Assembly (NCBI RefSeq): GCF_001953875.1
Contig: NZ_MQUR01000070.1
Location: 1-43,651, forward strand
DNA from: Streptomyces amritsarensis
GTDB lineage: Bacteria > Actinomycetota > Actinomycetes > Streptomycetales > Streptomycetaceae
Direction: 5' to 3'
DNA: 43,651 nucleotides
Part shown: one piece after another, positions 20,506-26,717 of the stretch
How the letters are laid out: the number at the start of each line of letters is the position of its first letter
Position numbering within the stretch: position 1 is the first letter of the stretch
Program-made: the position numbers and the translations under genes
The notes under the pieces: generated by a model
Databases searched by the model: none
What the model saw: only the letters and a program-made list of their open reading frames with translations
What the model was told of the DNA's origin: nothing

Positions 20506-20525
20506 GTTAGTTATTGCTGACTAAC
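20506..20525. promoter_or_regulatory. operator for TetR-family regulator, exporter side
   Basis: GTTAGT-N8-ACTAAC is an inverted repeat 17 bases upstream of the exporter GTG. The same half-sites and spacing occur in front of tetR (21142-21169). Two identical operators at regulator and target are the normal arrangement for a TetR repressor. Confidence 0.75.
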
Positions 20526-20566
20526 TTTGTTGCCCATGCGCATGCGCGTCCGGTGGCGCGCATCCT

Positions 20567-21136
20567 TCACTCCTCCTGGCGGTCGGCGGTACCGGCCGAC
20601 GGGTAGAACCCCTCCCACACCCGGTGCCCGGGCGGGAAGCCCATCGCGGCCAGCGTGTTGATCAGCATCCCGTAGGCCATGAAGGTCGTCGTCTCCCGCG
20701 GGTCCGCACCCAGCGGCAGATGGACGGTGTCCCAGAGTTCCATCCAGCCCTGGCGGACCAGCTCGCCGAGCTCGTGATCCCCGGCCGCCTCGGCGGCGGC
20801 GACGGTGACGTACATCTGGAGCTGCATCTGGAGCTTGTCGGGATCCTCCGTGATCAGCCGGGTGTAGGCGTCGGCCATGGCACGCTCGGCCTCTTCGCCG
20901 CTCAATCCCTCGACGGCGGCGGCGAACACCTCACGCGTGTCCCGCAGGCAGCGCTCCGACGCGGCCAGGAAGATCGCCTGCTTGTTGGGGAAGAGGCGGA
21001 AGAGGTACGGCTGCGAGACGCCCACCCGCTTGGCGATCACCTCGGTGGAGGTCCCGTAGTACCCGCCCCGGGCGAACTCGTGCATTGCCGCCCGGATGAC
21101 GCTCTCGCGCCGCTCCTCTGCGCTCATCCTTGCCAT
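20567..21136 (-). CDS. TetR-family transcriptional regulator
   Basis: A 189-aa DNA-binding repressor. The helix-turn-helix is near residues 22-50 (GTSTEVIAKRVGVSQPYLF then RLFPNKQAIFLAA), typical of TetR. The rest is the helical ligand-binding and dimer domain. I use ATG 21136 (MARMSAEERRES); a TTG start 7 codons upstream lies inside the operator and is unlikely. There is no ribosome binding site, and a promoter places the transcript start at the ATG, so the mRNA is probably leaderless. It most likely represses itself and the exporter gene downstream, and ligand binding releases it. Confidence 0.9.
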   Translation of the reverse strand: MARMSAEERRESVIRAAMHEFARGGYYGTSTEVIAKRVGVSQPYLFRLFPNKQAIFLAASERCLRDTREVFAAAVEGLSGEEAERAMADAYTRLITEDPDKLQMQLQMYVTVAAAEAAGDHELGELVRQGWMELWDTVHLPLGADPRETTTFMAYGMLINTLAAMGFPPGHRVWEGFYPSAGTADRQEE

Positions 21137-21141
21137 GACAT

Positions 21142-21169
21142 CGAAGTTAGTGCTCAATCACTAACTTCG
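21142..21169. promoter_or_regulatory. operator in front of tetR
   Basis: CGAAGTTAGT (21142-21151), eight bases, then ACTAACTTCG (21160-21169): perfect 10-bp arms. The repeat covers the spacer and -10 of the tetR promoter, so binding should block RNA polymerase. Its core matches the site before the exporter gene. Confidence 0.85.
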
Positions 21170-21173
21170 TCAA
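21144..21173 (-). promoter_or_regulatory. tetR promoter (leaderless)
   Basis: On the minus strand TTGACG (21168-21173), an 18-base spacer and TAACTT (21144-21149). Seven bases after the -10 is the A of the tetR ATG (21136). This is a good HrdB-type promoter with the start codon at +1, and it is overlapped by the operator. Confidence 0.65.
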
Positions 21174-21294
21174 GGGGTGCTGTGGACCGCTGCCCGCTCC
21201 GGCCGCCGGGGCGGTGAAGGAGGCGGGCGGCCCGGGGAGGCCGGCGGTGGAGGGCCGCGGCGGGAGGCCGGCGGTGACAGCGGCCGGCGGTGAA

Positions 21295-21318
21295 GGGGGC
21301 GGGTGGCAGCCGCCCCCT
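21295..21318 (-). terminator. terminator after hadB-like gene
   Basis: GGGGGCG (21295-21301) and CGCCCCC (21311-21317) pair around a 9-base loop, 25 bases after the stop codon of the MaoC gene at 21343. No T-tract follows. The stretch beyond it to the tetR operator is GC-rich with three copies of GGCCGGCGGTG and holds no gene. Confidence 0.55.
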
Positions 21319-21342
21319 CGCACGCGAAGGCGCCGGCCGCGC

Positions 21343-21771
21343 TCAGGCGAGTGCGACCACCGCGCGGGACATCCCGAGGACCTTCTGGCCGGCGCTCATG
21401 GCCGTCAGGTCGACCCGTACGCGGTTGTCGTCCAGCTTCGCCGCGACCTTGGCGGTGACCTCGATCAGGCCGCCCCGGTCGTCGTTGGGGACCACGACGG
21501 GCTTGGTGAAGCGCACTCCGTACTCGACCACCGCGCCCGGGTCGCCCACCCAGTCGGTGACGACGCGGATCGCCTCGGCCATGGTGAACATGCCGTGCGC
21601 GATCACGTCCGGCAGCCCGACCTCCTTGGCGAACTTCTCGTTCCAGTGGATCGGGTTGAAGTCGCCCGAGGCGCCGGCGTACTGGACGAGCGTGGCGCGC
21701 GTCACGGGGAAGGACGCGGCGGGCAGCTCGGTGCCGACCTCGACGTCGGCGTACTTGATCTGCGCTGCCAT
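21343..21771 (-). CDS. MaoC-family dehydratase, HadB-like
   Basis: A 142-aa single-hotdog hydratase/dehydratase. The R-hydratase motif is present as GDFNPIHWNEKFAKEVGLPD with catalytic D37 and H42, followed by IAHGMFTMA. It should act on (3R)-hydroxyacyl thioesters together with the non-catalytic partner encoded just upstream (21773-22225); one base separates the two genes. This pair matches mycobacterial HadA-HadB, which dehydrate mycolic-acid precursors in FAS-II. Streptomyces make no mycolates, so the substrate here must differ. ATG 21771 follows a GAGGAGGCC at the end of the upstream gene. Confidence 0.88.
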   Translation of the reverse strand: MAAQIKYADVEVGTELPAASFPVTRATLVQYAGASGDFNPIHWNEKFAKEVGLPDVIAHGMFTMAEAIRVVTDWVGDPGAVVEYGVRFTKPVVVPNDDRGGLIEVTAKVAAKLDDNRVRVDLTAMSAGQKVLGMSRAVVALA

Positions 21772-21772
21772 G

Positions 21773-22225
21773 TCAGGCCTCCTCGGGGGCGCGGGAGACG
21801 AGCTTCGTCCACGCCGTCACCACGTGCTCGCCGGTCTCGTCGTGGACCTCGCCGCGGATGTCGATGATGTCGTTGCCCGCGAGCGACTTCACGGCCTCGA
21901 TGGTGGAGGTCACCGACAGGCGGTCACCGGCCCGCACCGGGCGGGAGTACGCGAACTTCTGGTCGCCGTGGACGACGCGGCTGTAGTCCAGCCCCAGCTG
22001 CGGGTCCGCGACGACCTGGCCGGCCGCCTTGAAAGTGATGGCGAACACGAAAGTCGGAGGCGCGATCACATCGGCGTGGCCGTGGGCCTTGGCGGCTTCG
22101 GGGTCGGTGTAGACGGGATTGGCGTCGCCCACCGCGACCGCGAATTCGCGGATCTTCTCCCGGCCGACCTCGTACGGATCGGTGGGCGGGTAGCTCCGCC
22201 CCACGAAGGACTGGTCGAGAGCCAT
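21773..22225 (-). CDS. MaoC-like N-terminal-domain protein, HadA-like (UPF0336)
   Basis: A 150-aa hotdog protein of the FAS1-like dehydratase / UPF0336 group. It contains YEVGREKIREFAVAVGDANP then VYTDPEAAKAHGHADVIAPP, and lacks the D/H catalytic pair that the HadB-like partner has. In mycobacteria HadA supplies the acyl-binding channel and HadB the active site; the same division is likely here. ATG 22225 has a strong AGGAGG upstream. Its neighbour upstream is rpmG, with a terminator between them. Confidence 0.88.
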   Translation of the reverse strand: MALDQSFVGRSYPPTDPYEVGREKIREFAVAVGDANPVYTDPEAAKAHGHADVIAPPTFVFAITFKAAGQVVADPQLGLDYSRVVHGDQKFAYSRPVRAGDRLSVTSTIEAVKSLAGNDIIDIRGEVHDETGEHVVTAWTKLVSRAPEEA

Positions 22226-22298
22226 GACTCACTACCTCCTGTTGAAGGGACACGAAACACACAGGGACAAAGACAGGAACGGGCACGGAAACGACACA

Positions 22299-22326
22299 AG
22301 GCCGCCCCCAATGAAGGGGACGACCT
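22299..22326 (-). terminator. rpmG terminator
   Basis: On the minus strand AGGTCGTCCCC pairs with GGGGGCGGCCT over 11 positions, including two G-U pairs; the plus-strand equivalents are C-A mismatches, so the hairpin is stable only as leftward RNA. It lies 35 bases after the rpmG stop and is followed by TGTGTCGTTTCC. Confidence 0.65.
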
Positions 22327-22360
22327 CATGACGGTGCCTGTATTCGAGACTTCGCTGGGG

Positions 22361-22525
22361 TCAGCGGGTCTCGCGGTGCGCGGTGTGCGAGTTGCAGCGC
22401 GGGCAGTGCTTCTTCATCTCCATGCGGTCCGGGTTGTTACGCCGGTTCTTCTTGGTGATGTAGTTCCGCTCCTTGCACTCCACGCAGGCCAGCGTGATCT
22501 TCGGGCGGACGTCGGTGGCAGCCAC
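22361..22525 (-). CDS. rpmG: 50S ribosomal protein L33 (zinc-binding form)
   Basis: L33 (54 aa) is a small large-subunit protein near the E site. The sequence begins MAATDVRPKITLACVECKER and ends HTAHRETR. It has two CxxC pairs (CVEC and CPRC), so it is the zinc-ribbon C+ form. In Streptomyces a C- paralogue under Zur control is normally found elsewhere. The start is GTG 22525 with AAGGAG seven bases upstream. It lies between a tRNA terminator and the HadA-like gene; the same rpmG-had neighbourhood exists in mycobacteria. Confidence 0.97.
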   Translation of the reverse strand: MAATDVRPKITLACVECKERNYITKKNRRNNPDRMEMKKHCPRCNSHTAHRETR

Positions 22526-22570
22526 GTGAGTGCTCCTTGACGGACTATGGGACGGATGAACGCATAAAAG

Positions 22571-22608
22571 AGTAGCCGATCGGGAGACCGACCCCGCAAT
22601 CGGCTACT
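22571..22608 (-). terminator. terminator of the tRNA-Thr/tRNA-Met unit
   Basis: AGTAGCCGAT (22571-22580) and ATCGGCTACT (22599-22608) form a perfect 10-bp stem with an 18-base loop that can itself pair further. On the minus strand it is followed by CTTTTATG. It starts 7 bases after the tRNA-Met 3' end. Confidence 0.75.
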
Positions 22609-22614
22609 GTGGGT

Positions 22615-22686
22615 AGCGGCGACCGGACTTGAACCGGTGACACAGCGATTATGAGCCGCTTGCTCTACCGACTGAGCTACGCCGCT
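22615..22686 (-). tRNA. tRNA-Met (CAT)
   Basis: 72 nt. The acceptor AGCGGCG pairs with CGCCGCT. The D arm is GCTC/GAGC. The anticodon stem AGCGG/TCGCT has loop CTCATAA (anticodon CAT), and the T loop is TTCAAGT. The fully paired acceptor end (A-T at the first position) and the lack of the three G-C anticodon-stem pairs mark it as elongator rather than initiator. Confidence 0.93.
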
Positions 22687-22701
22687 TTGATGTGATCAGC
22701 T

Positions 22702-22719
22702 CCCCACCCGAGGGTGGGG
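22702..22719. other. hairpin between tRNA-Met and tRNA-Thr
   Basis: CCCCACCC-GA-GGGTGGGG: an 8-bp perfect stem in the 48-base spacer between the two tRNAs. It may be a processing signal or partial terminator in the tRNA transcript. Confidence 0.45.
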
Positions 22720-22734
22720 GGCCTCTCTCACCAG

Positions 22735-22807
22735 AGCCCCAATGCGGAATCGAACCGCAGACCTTCTCCTTACCATGGAGACGCTCTACCGACTGAGCTA
22801 TTGGGGC
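22735..22807 (-). tRNA. tRNA-Thr (GGT)
   Basis: 73 nt. The acceptor GCCCCAA pairs with TTGGGGC, with discriminator T. The anticodon stem TCTCC/GGAGA has loop ATGGTAA, anticodon GGT. The T loop is TTCGATT. It is the first gene of the tRNA-Thr/tRNA-Met transcript. Confidence 0.95.
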
Positions 22808-22818
22808 GAGCGATGAAG

Positions 22819-22848
22819 ACATTACACGGTTGCCCGCCGATCGCCCAA
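22819..22848 (-). promoter_or_regulatory. tRNA-Thr promoter
   Basis: On the minus strand TTGGGC (22843-22848), 18 bases, TAATGT (22819-22824). The predicted transcript starts about 5 bases before the mature tRNA 5' end. The -10 is unusually AT-rich for this DNA. Confidence 0.6.
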
Positions 22849-22974
22849 ATCCTTTGCGGGAACAGGGCTCCGAGGGGGTTCGGAAGCCTCTCTTGATCAA
22901 CCCGCCCGCCTCTCCCGCCCCACTTCTCCCACGGTTTGTGCGCAGGCTCACACGGGGCGCGCGCCGCGGGCGCC

Positions 22975-23036
22975 GTGGCACGGGGGCACGGGGGCACGGG
23001 GGCACGAACCACAGGGACGGGGGCGCGGGGGCACCA
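22975..23036. repeat. short tandem repeat CGGGGGCA
   Basis: Three exact tandem copies of the octamer at 22981-23004, with a partial unit before (GTGGCA) and GGGACGGGGGCGCGGGGGCACC after. It is noncoding and looks like slippage. Confidence 0.7.
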
Positions 23037-23168
23037 CACCGGTACGACTATTGCGCTCCTCCGCGAAGCGGAGTGCGCCGCGCCCTAGGCTCTGAGCACG
23101 CTGCGTGATCTTGGGCCGCGGGCCGCAGCCACGGCCCCAGGAAGCGCCCGAGCCACCGCAGGAGCGCG

Positions 23169-24437
23169 ATGTCCGAAAGCCAGCCGCAGCAGCCGTCCCC
23201 CTTCCACCGCAGCGGCAACGGCAGTGCGGTGGGGGCCGAGGCCGCCACCCTGCTCCTCGCCGGGGCCCGCCTCACGGACGGCCGTACCGTCGACGTCCGC
23301 CTCGGCGGCGGCCGGATCCAGGCTGTCGGGACCACGGGCAGCCTCTCCTCCCCCGTCCTGGCCCGGGTGGACCTCAGCGGCTACCTGCTCCTCCCCGCTC
23401 CCGCCGAGCCGCACGCCCACGGGGACACCGCGCTGACCGCCGACGGCGACGGGCCCGTCTCGTACGCCCCCGACGAGGTGCAGCGCCGCGCCACCGAGGC
23501 GGCCCTGCTCCAGCTCGGCCACGGCGCGACCGCCGTGCGCTCGCACGTGCGCATCGGCGACATGCACGGCCTCGGCCCCATGCAGGCCGTGCTCCAGGCC
23601 CGGCGCTCCCTGCGCGGCCTCGCCGACCTGACCGCGGTGGCCGTACCCCGCCTGCTGACCGGCACGGCCGGGGCCGACGGGCTCGCCATGCTGCGGGACG
23701 CGGTCAAGATGGGCGCCTCGGTCATCGGTGGCTGCCCGGACCTGGACCCGGACCCGACGGGCTTCCTCGAAGCCGTCCTGGAGCTCGCCGACGAGCACGG
23801 CTGCCCCGTGGACCTGCACACGGACGGTGACGACCCGGCCCGTCTCTCCCGGCTCGCGGCGATGGCGGGCGGGCTGCGCCCCGGGGTGACCATCGGTCCG
23901 TGCGGCGGCCTCTCCCGGCTCCCGCTGGACGCGGCGACCCGCGCCGCCGACCAGCTCGCGGCGGCCGGCGTACGCGTGACCTGCCTGCCCCAGGGCGACT
24001 GCGCGGCCCTGGAGCGCCGCGGCCTGCGCACCGCCCCCGTACGGCTCCTGCGGGCAGCCGGCGTACGGGTCGCGGCCGGCAGCGGGGCGCTGCGGGACGC
24101 CGGGAACCCGGTCGGCCGCGGAGACCCGCTGGAGGCCGCGTACCTGCTGGCCTCCCAGGGCGGGCTGCGCCCCGCCGAGGCCTACGCGTGCGTGAGCGCC
24201 TGCGCCCGCGAGGCGATGGGCCTGCCGGAGGTGCGGGTCGAGGCCGGGTTCCCGGCGGAGCTGCTCGCCGTGCGCGGCGACCGGATCGCGGGCGTGCTGT
24301 CCCTCGCGTACAGCCGGATCGTGATCCACCGGGGGCGGGTGGTGGCCCGTACGAGCGCGGTGCGCGAGTACTGCGACTCCGCCGTCGCGGTGGCCCTGGA
24401 CCTGCCCCGGCAGGGCCGCACGGAGCCCGGCCCCTGA
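23169..24437 (+). CDS. cytosine deaminase-like amidohydrolase, probably non-catalytic
   Basis: A 422-aa protein of the amidohydrolase superfamily, closest by eye to cytosine deaminase CodA. Matching segments are PHAHGD (H82, H84, the HxH metal ligands), TAVRSHVRIGD (CodA VRTHVDVSD), VDLHTDGDDP (H217; CodA VHCDEIDD) and ASVIGGCPDLDPD. However, the CodA motif TASHTTAMHS reads TIGPCGGLSR (residues 241-250), losing the H246 equivalent, and CodA GHDDVFD reads GSGALRD (304-310), losing the catalytic aspartate D313. The CodA proton-shuttle glutamate is also absent. Fold kept, chemistry probably lost. The ATG follows CGCAGGAGCGCG. The adjacent SDR gene begins 46 bases downstream. Confidence 0.82.
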   Translation: MSESQPQQPSPFHRSGNGSAVGAEAATLLLAGARLTDGRTVDVRLGGGRIQAVGTTGSLSSPVLARVDLSGYLLLPAPAEPHAHGDTALTADGDGPVSYAPDEVQRRATEAALLQLGHGATAVRSHVRIGDMHGLGPMQAVLQARRSLRGLADLTAVAVPRLLTGTAGADGLAMLRDAVKMGASVIGGCPDLDPDPTGFLEAVLELADEHGCPVDLHTDGDDPARLSRLAAMAGGLRPGVTIGPCGGLSRLPLDAATRAADQLAAAGVRVTCLPQGDCAALERRGLRTAPVRLLRAAGVRVAAGSGALRDAGNPVGRGDPLEAAYLLASQGGLRPAEAYACVSACAREAMGLPEVRVEAGFPAELLAVRGDRIAGVLSLAYSRIVIHRGRVVARTSAVREYCDSAVAVALDLPRQGRTEPGP

Positions 24438-24483
24438 GGTGTCTTCCCGGGCGGGGGCGCCCGGCTCGTCGTACCGTCGGGGC

Positions 24484-25140
24484 ATGCGCATCGTCATCGC
24501 GGGTGGACACGGTCGGATCGCGCTGCGGCTGGAGCGCCTGCTCGCCGCGCGCGGGTACGAGGTCGCGGGCATCATCCGCGACCTCGAACAGGGCGACGAC
24601 CTCAGGGAGGCGGGCGCCGAACCGGTGCTCTGCGATCTGGAGTCGGCCACGGTGGAGCATGTGGCGGGGATCCTCCAGGGCGCGGACGTGGCGGTGTTCG
24701 CGGCGGGCGCCGGCCCCGGCAGCGGTGCCGCGCGCAAGGACACCGTGGACCGGGGCGCGGCGGTGCTGTTCGCCGACGCGGCCGAACGGGCGCGCGTACG
24801 GCGCTTCCTGATGGTCTCTTCGATGGGGGCGGACGCCCATCACGAGGGCGACGAGGTCTTCGACGTCTACCTGCGGGCGAAGGGCGAGGCCGACGACCAC
24901 GTACGGACCCGGCTGGGTCTGGAGTGGACGGTCCTGCGCCCCGGCTCACTGCTCGACGACGCCGGGCAGGGCACGGTCCGCCTGGAGGCGCGGACGGGCC
25001 CGGGGGCGGTGCCGCGCGACGACGTGGCGGCGGTGCTGGCCGAGCTGGTGGAGACGCCCGCGACGGCGGGCCTGACCCTGGAGCTGGTCTCCGGCTCGAC
25101 CCCGGTCGAGGTGGCCGTCAAGGCCGTGGCGGGCAACTGA
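24484..25140 (+). CDS. NAD(P)-binding atypical SDR protein
   Basis: A 218-aa single-domain Rossmann protein of the atypical short-chain dehydrogenase group (SDR_a5 / YwnB / NmrA-like). The dinucleotide-binding loop is IAGGHGRIALRLERLL at the N-terminus. VRRFLMVSSMGAD follows, and YLRAKGEADDHVR has the YxxxK arrangement; WTVLRPGSLLDD is a family hallmark. These proteins act as reductases or as NAD(P)H sensors; the substrate is unknown. I start it at ATG 24484, since the Rossmann strand begins there. No Shine-Dalgarno; TACCGT six bases upstream could be the -10 of a leaderless mRNA. Confidence 0.88.
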   Translation: MRIVIAGGHGRIALRLERLLAARGYEVAGIIRDLEQGDDLREAGAEPVLCDLESATVEHVAGILQGADVAVFAAGAGPGSGAARKDTVDRGAAVLFADAAERARVRRFLMVSSMGADAHHEGDEVFDVYLRAKGEADDHVRTRLGLEWTVLRPGSLLDDAGQGTVRLEARTGPGAVPRDDVAAVLAELVETPATAGLTLELVSGSTPVEVAVKAVAGN

Positions 25141-25141
25141 C

Positions 25142-25168
25142 GGCCCGGCTGGAGGCCGGCTCCGGGCC
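25142..25168. terminator. bidirectional terminator between converging genes
   Basis: GGCCCGG (25142-25148) and CCGGGCC (25162-25168) pair around a 13-base loop, directly after the SDR stop codon and 18 bases beyond the stop of the converging DUF3574 gene. It can serve both. Confidence 0.55.
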
Positions 25169-25185
25169 CGCCTCCCGGCGGCGGC

Positions 25186-25626
25186 TCAGAACTGCGCTTC
25201 CAGCTTGTCGTCGGAACGGCCGACCGAGTCCTGCTGGTAGCGGCTCTCGTAGGCGTCGCGGATCCGCTCGATACGCACGCTGCGGTCGTCGGCCTCCTTC
25301 TCCGGGTACAGCAGGACCACTTCGTAGGAGGCCTCCCGGACGATCTTGCCGTCCCCGCCGCGCCACTGGCCGTACCCGTCGTGGAGCGTCAGCCCCTCGG
25401 GGAAGGCGGGGGTGATCTCCTGGTCCAGGAACCGCATGAACTCCCGCTCCGCGACCGGGCGCCCGCCGTCGGCCCGCTCGGTGCCGAAGTACAGCCGGGT
25501 CTCCCGGTAGGGCTCCCCCACGTCCGTGTGCAGGGCGGCTCCCATCAGAGCCGGAATCCCCGCGCCGAGCAGGGCCATGAGAACCCCGCCGCCGACCTTC
25601 CCCCGCGTGTCAGATGTCCACTTCAC
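25186..25626 (-). CDS. DUF3574 domain protein, membrane-anchored or secreted
   Basis: A 146-aa protein. A hydrophobic segment at residues 11-32 (GGGVLMALLGAGIPALMGAA) after a basic head suggests an uncleaved anchor or signal peptide. The rest matches DUF3574: a strand (TRLYFGTER), then EREFMRFLDQEITPAFPEG followed by LTLHDGYGQWR, then a strand (YEVVLLYP) and C-terminal helix. The function of the family is unknown; many members are lipoproteins, but no lipobox cysteine occurs here. Starts at GTG 25626 with weak ribosome binding. No operon partner. Confidence 0.82.
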   Translation of the reverse strand: MKWTSDTRGKVGGGVLMALLGAGIPALMGAALHTDVGEPYRETRLYFGTERADGGRPVAEREFMRFLDQEITPAFPEGLTLHDGYGQWRGGDGKIVREASYEVVLLYPEKEADDRSVRIERIRDAYESRYQQDSVGRSDDKLEAQF

Positions 25627-25694
25627 CCCCGGTGAACGACCGGGGGCCCCCGACGATGCGGCCGACGCACAGCAGCGCCTCCGGGGATGCGAAA

Positions 25695-25735
25695 GAACCC
25701 CCGTCCGCTGCGTTTCCGCAGATGAACGGGGGTTC
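25695..25735 (-). terminator. tRNA-Tyr terminator
   Basis: GAACCCCCGT (25695-25704) pairs with ACGGGGGTTC (25726-25735). Inside sits CTGCG-gaaa-CGCAG with a GNRA-type loop on the minus strand. TTTCGCATCC follows. It begins 9 bases after the tRNA-Tyr 3' end. Confidence 0.85.
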
Positions 25736-25743
25736 CACTCGCG

Positions 25744-25825
25744 TGGCGGCGCCAGGATTCGAACCTGGGTAGGCTAAGCCGACGGATTTACAGTCCGCTC
25801 CCATTGGCCACTCGGGCACACCGCC
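25744..25825 (-). tRNA. tRNA-Tyr (GTA)
   Basis: 82 nt with a long variable arm (class II). The acceptor GGCGGTG pairs with CGCCGCC, with discriminator A. The anticodon stem GCGGA/TCCGT has loop CTGTAAA, anticodon GTA. The T loop is TTCGAAT. It is a single-gene unit, divergent from the yajQ homologue. Confidence 0.96.
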
Positions 25826-26026
25826 ATGGGATGTCGCCTTCGAGGACCGCTTCTGGGCGGTTCTCCCTGGCAACGACGTAAACGATACCTGATGACCGGG
25901 GGTGCTTCGCCACCGGATTGATCAGCGCCGCGGGTGGGTGCGGTGGCTAGGCTTTGCCGAGCGGTCCGGGGTTGTCCGGCCGCGCCCCCCGGGGCGATCG
26001 CAATCGACTTCAAGGAGCCACAGCAC

Positions 26027-26515
26027 ATGGCCGACTCCAGTTTCGACATCGTCTCGAAGGTCGAGCGGCAGGAGGTCGACAACGCCCTCAACCAGGCCGC
26101 CAAGGAGCTCTCGCAGCGCTACGACTTCAAGGGCACCGGCGCCACCATCGCCTGGTCCGGCGAGAAGATCCTCATGGAGGCGAACTCCGAGGAGCGCGTC
26201 AAGGCCGTCCTCGACGTCTTCGAGACCAAGCTGGTCAAGCGCGGCATCTCGCTCAAGGCGCTGGACGCCGGCGAGCCGCAGCTGTCCGGCAAGGAGTACA
26301 AGATCTTCGCCACGATCGAGGAGGGCATCTCCCAGGAGAACGCCAAGAAGGTCGCGAAGATCATCCGTGACGAGGGTCCGAAGGGCGTCAAGGCCCAGGT
26401 CCAGGGCGACGAGCTGCGCGTCAGCTCCAAGAGCCGCGACGACCTCCAGGCCGTCCAGGCCCTCCTCAAGGGCAAGGACCTGGACTTCGCGATCCAGTTC
26501 GTGAACTACCGCTGA
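26027..26515 (+). CDS. YajQ family (UPF0234/DUF520) nucleotide-binding protein
   Basis: A 162-aa cytosolic protein made of two ferredoxin-like domains. It starts MADSSFDIVSKVERQEVDNA, the family signature, and contains ELSQRYDFKGTGATI and GISQENAKKVAKIIRDEG. It ends DLDFAIQFVNYR as usual. Some YajQ proteins bind cyclic di-GMP and act as transcription co-regulators; whether this one does is not shown by the sequence. The ATG has AAGGAG nine bases upstream. It is a monocistronic unit between tRNA-Tyr and a strong hairpin. Confidence 0.95.
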   Translation: MADSSFDIVSKVERQEVDNALNQAAKELSQRYDFKGTGATIAWSGEKILMEANSEERVKAVLDVFETKLVKRGISLKALDAGEPQLSGKEYKIFATIEEGISQENAKKVAKIIRDEGPKGVKAQVQGDELRVSSKSRDDLQAVQALLKGKDLDFAIQFVNYR

Positions 26516-26543
26516 CCCCGAGGTCCGCGACCTGTCACCACGC

Positions 26544-26575
26544 CGGCCCGGCGGTCTTCACCGACCGCCGGGCCG
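26544..26575 (+). terminator. yajQ terminator
   Basis: CGGCCCGGCGGTC (26544-26556) and GACCGCCGGGCCG (26563-26575): a perfect 13-bp stem with a 6-base loop, 28 bases after the stop. No T-run. Confidence 0.85.
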
Positions 26576-26717
26576 CGGTGGTCGCAGGGTGTGCGGGGTG
26601 TGTGCCGGGCGTGTGCGGCGTGCGCGCCGCCGCGGGCTTCCGTGGGCACTTGGGGGGCGGGGGGTGCGCCCAGCACGGTGGGTGGCATCACATCACCGTG
26701 TGGCAGGGGGTTCTCGG

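Larger units (their letters stand above)
22808..23168. other. divergent intergenic region, tRNA-Thr / amidohydrolase
   Basis: 361 bases without a gene. The left end holds the tRNA-Thr promoter (22819-22848). In the middle, three exact copies of CGGGGGCA (22981-23004) and degenerate relatives extend to about 23036. I see no convincing promoter for the rightward amidohydrolase gene. Confidence 0.55.

Noticed and set aside
21137..21157. TTG start for the TetR regulator inside the operator
   Set aside because: The promoter -10 and transcription start lie downstream of it, so these codons would not be transcribed.
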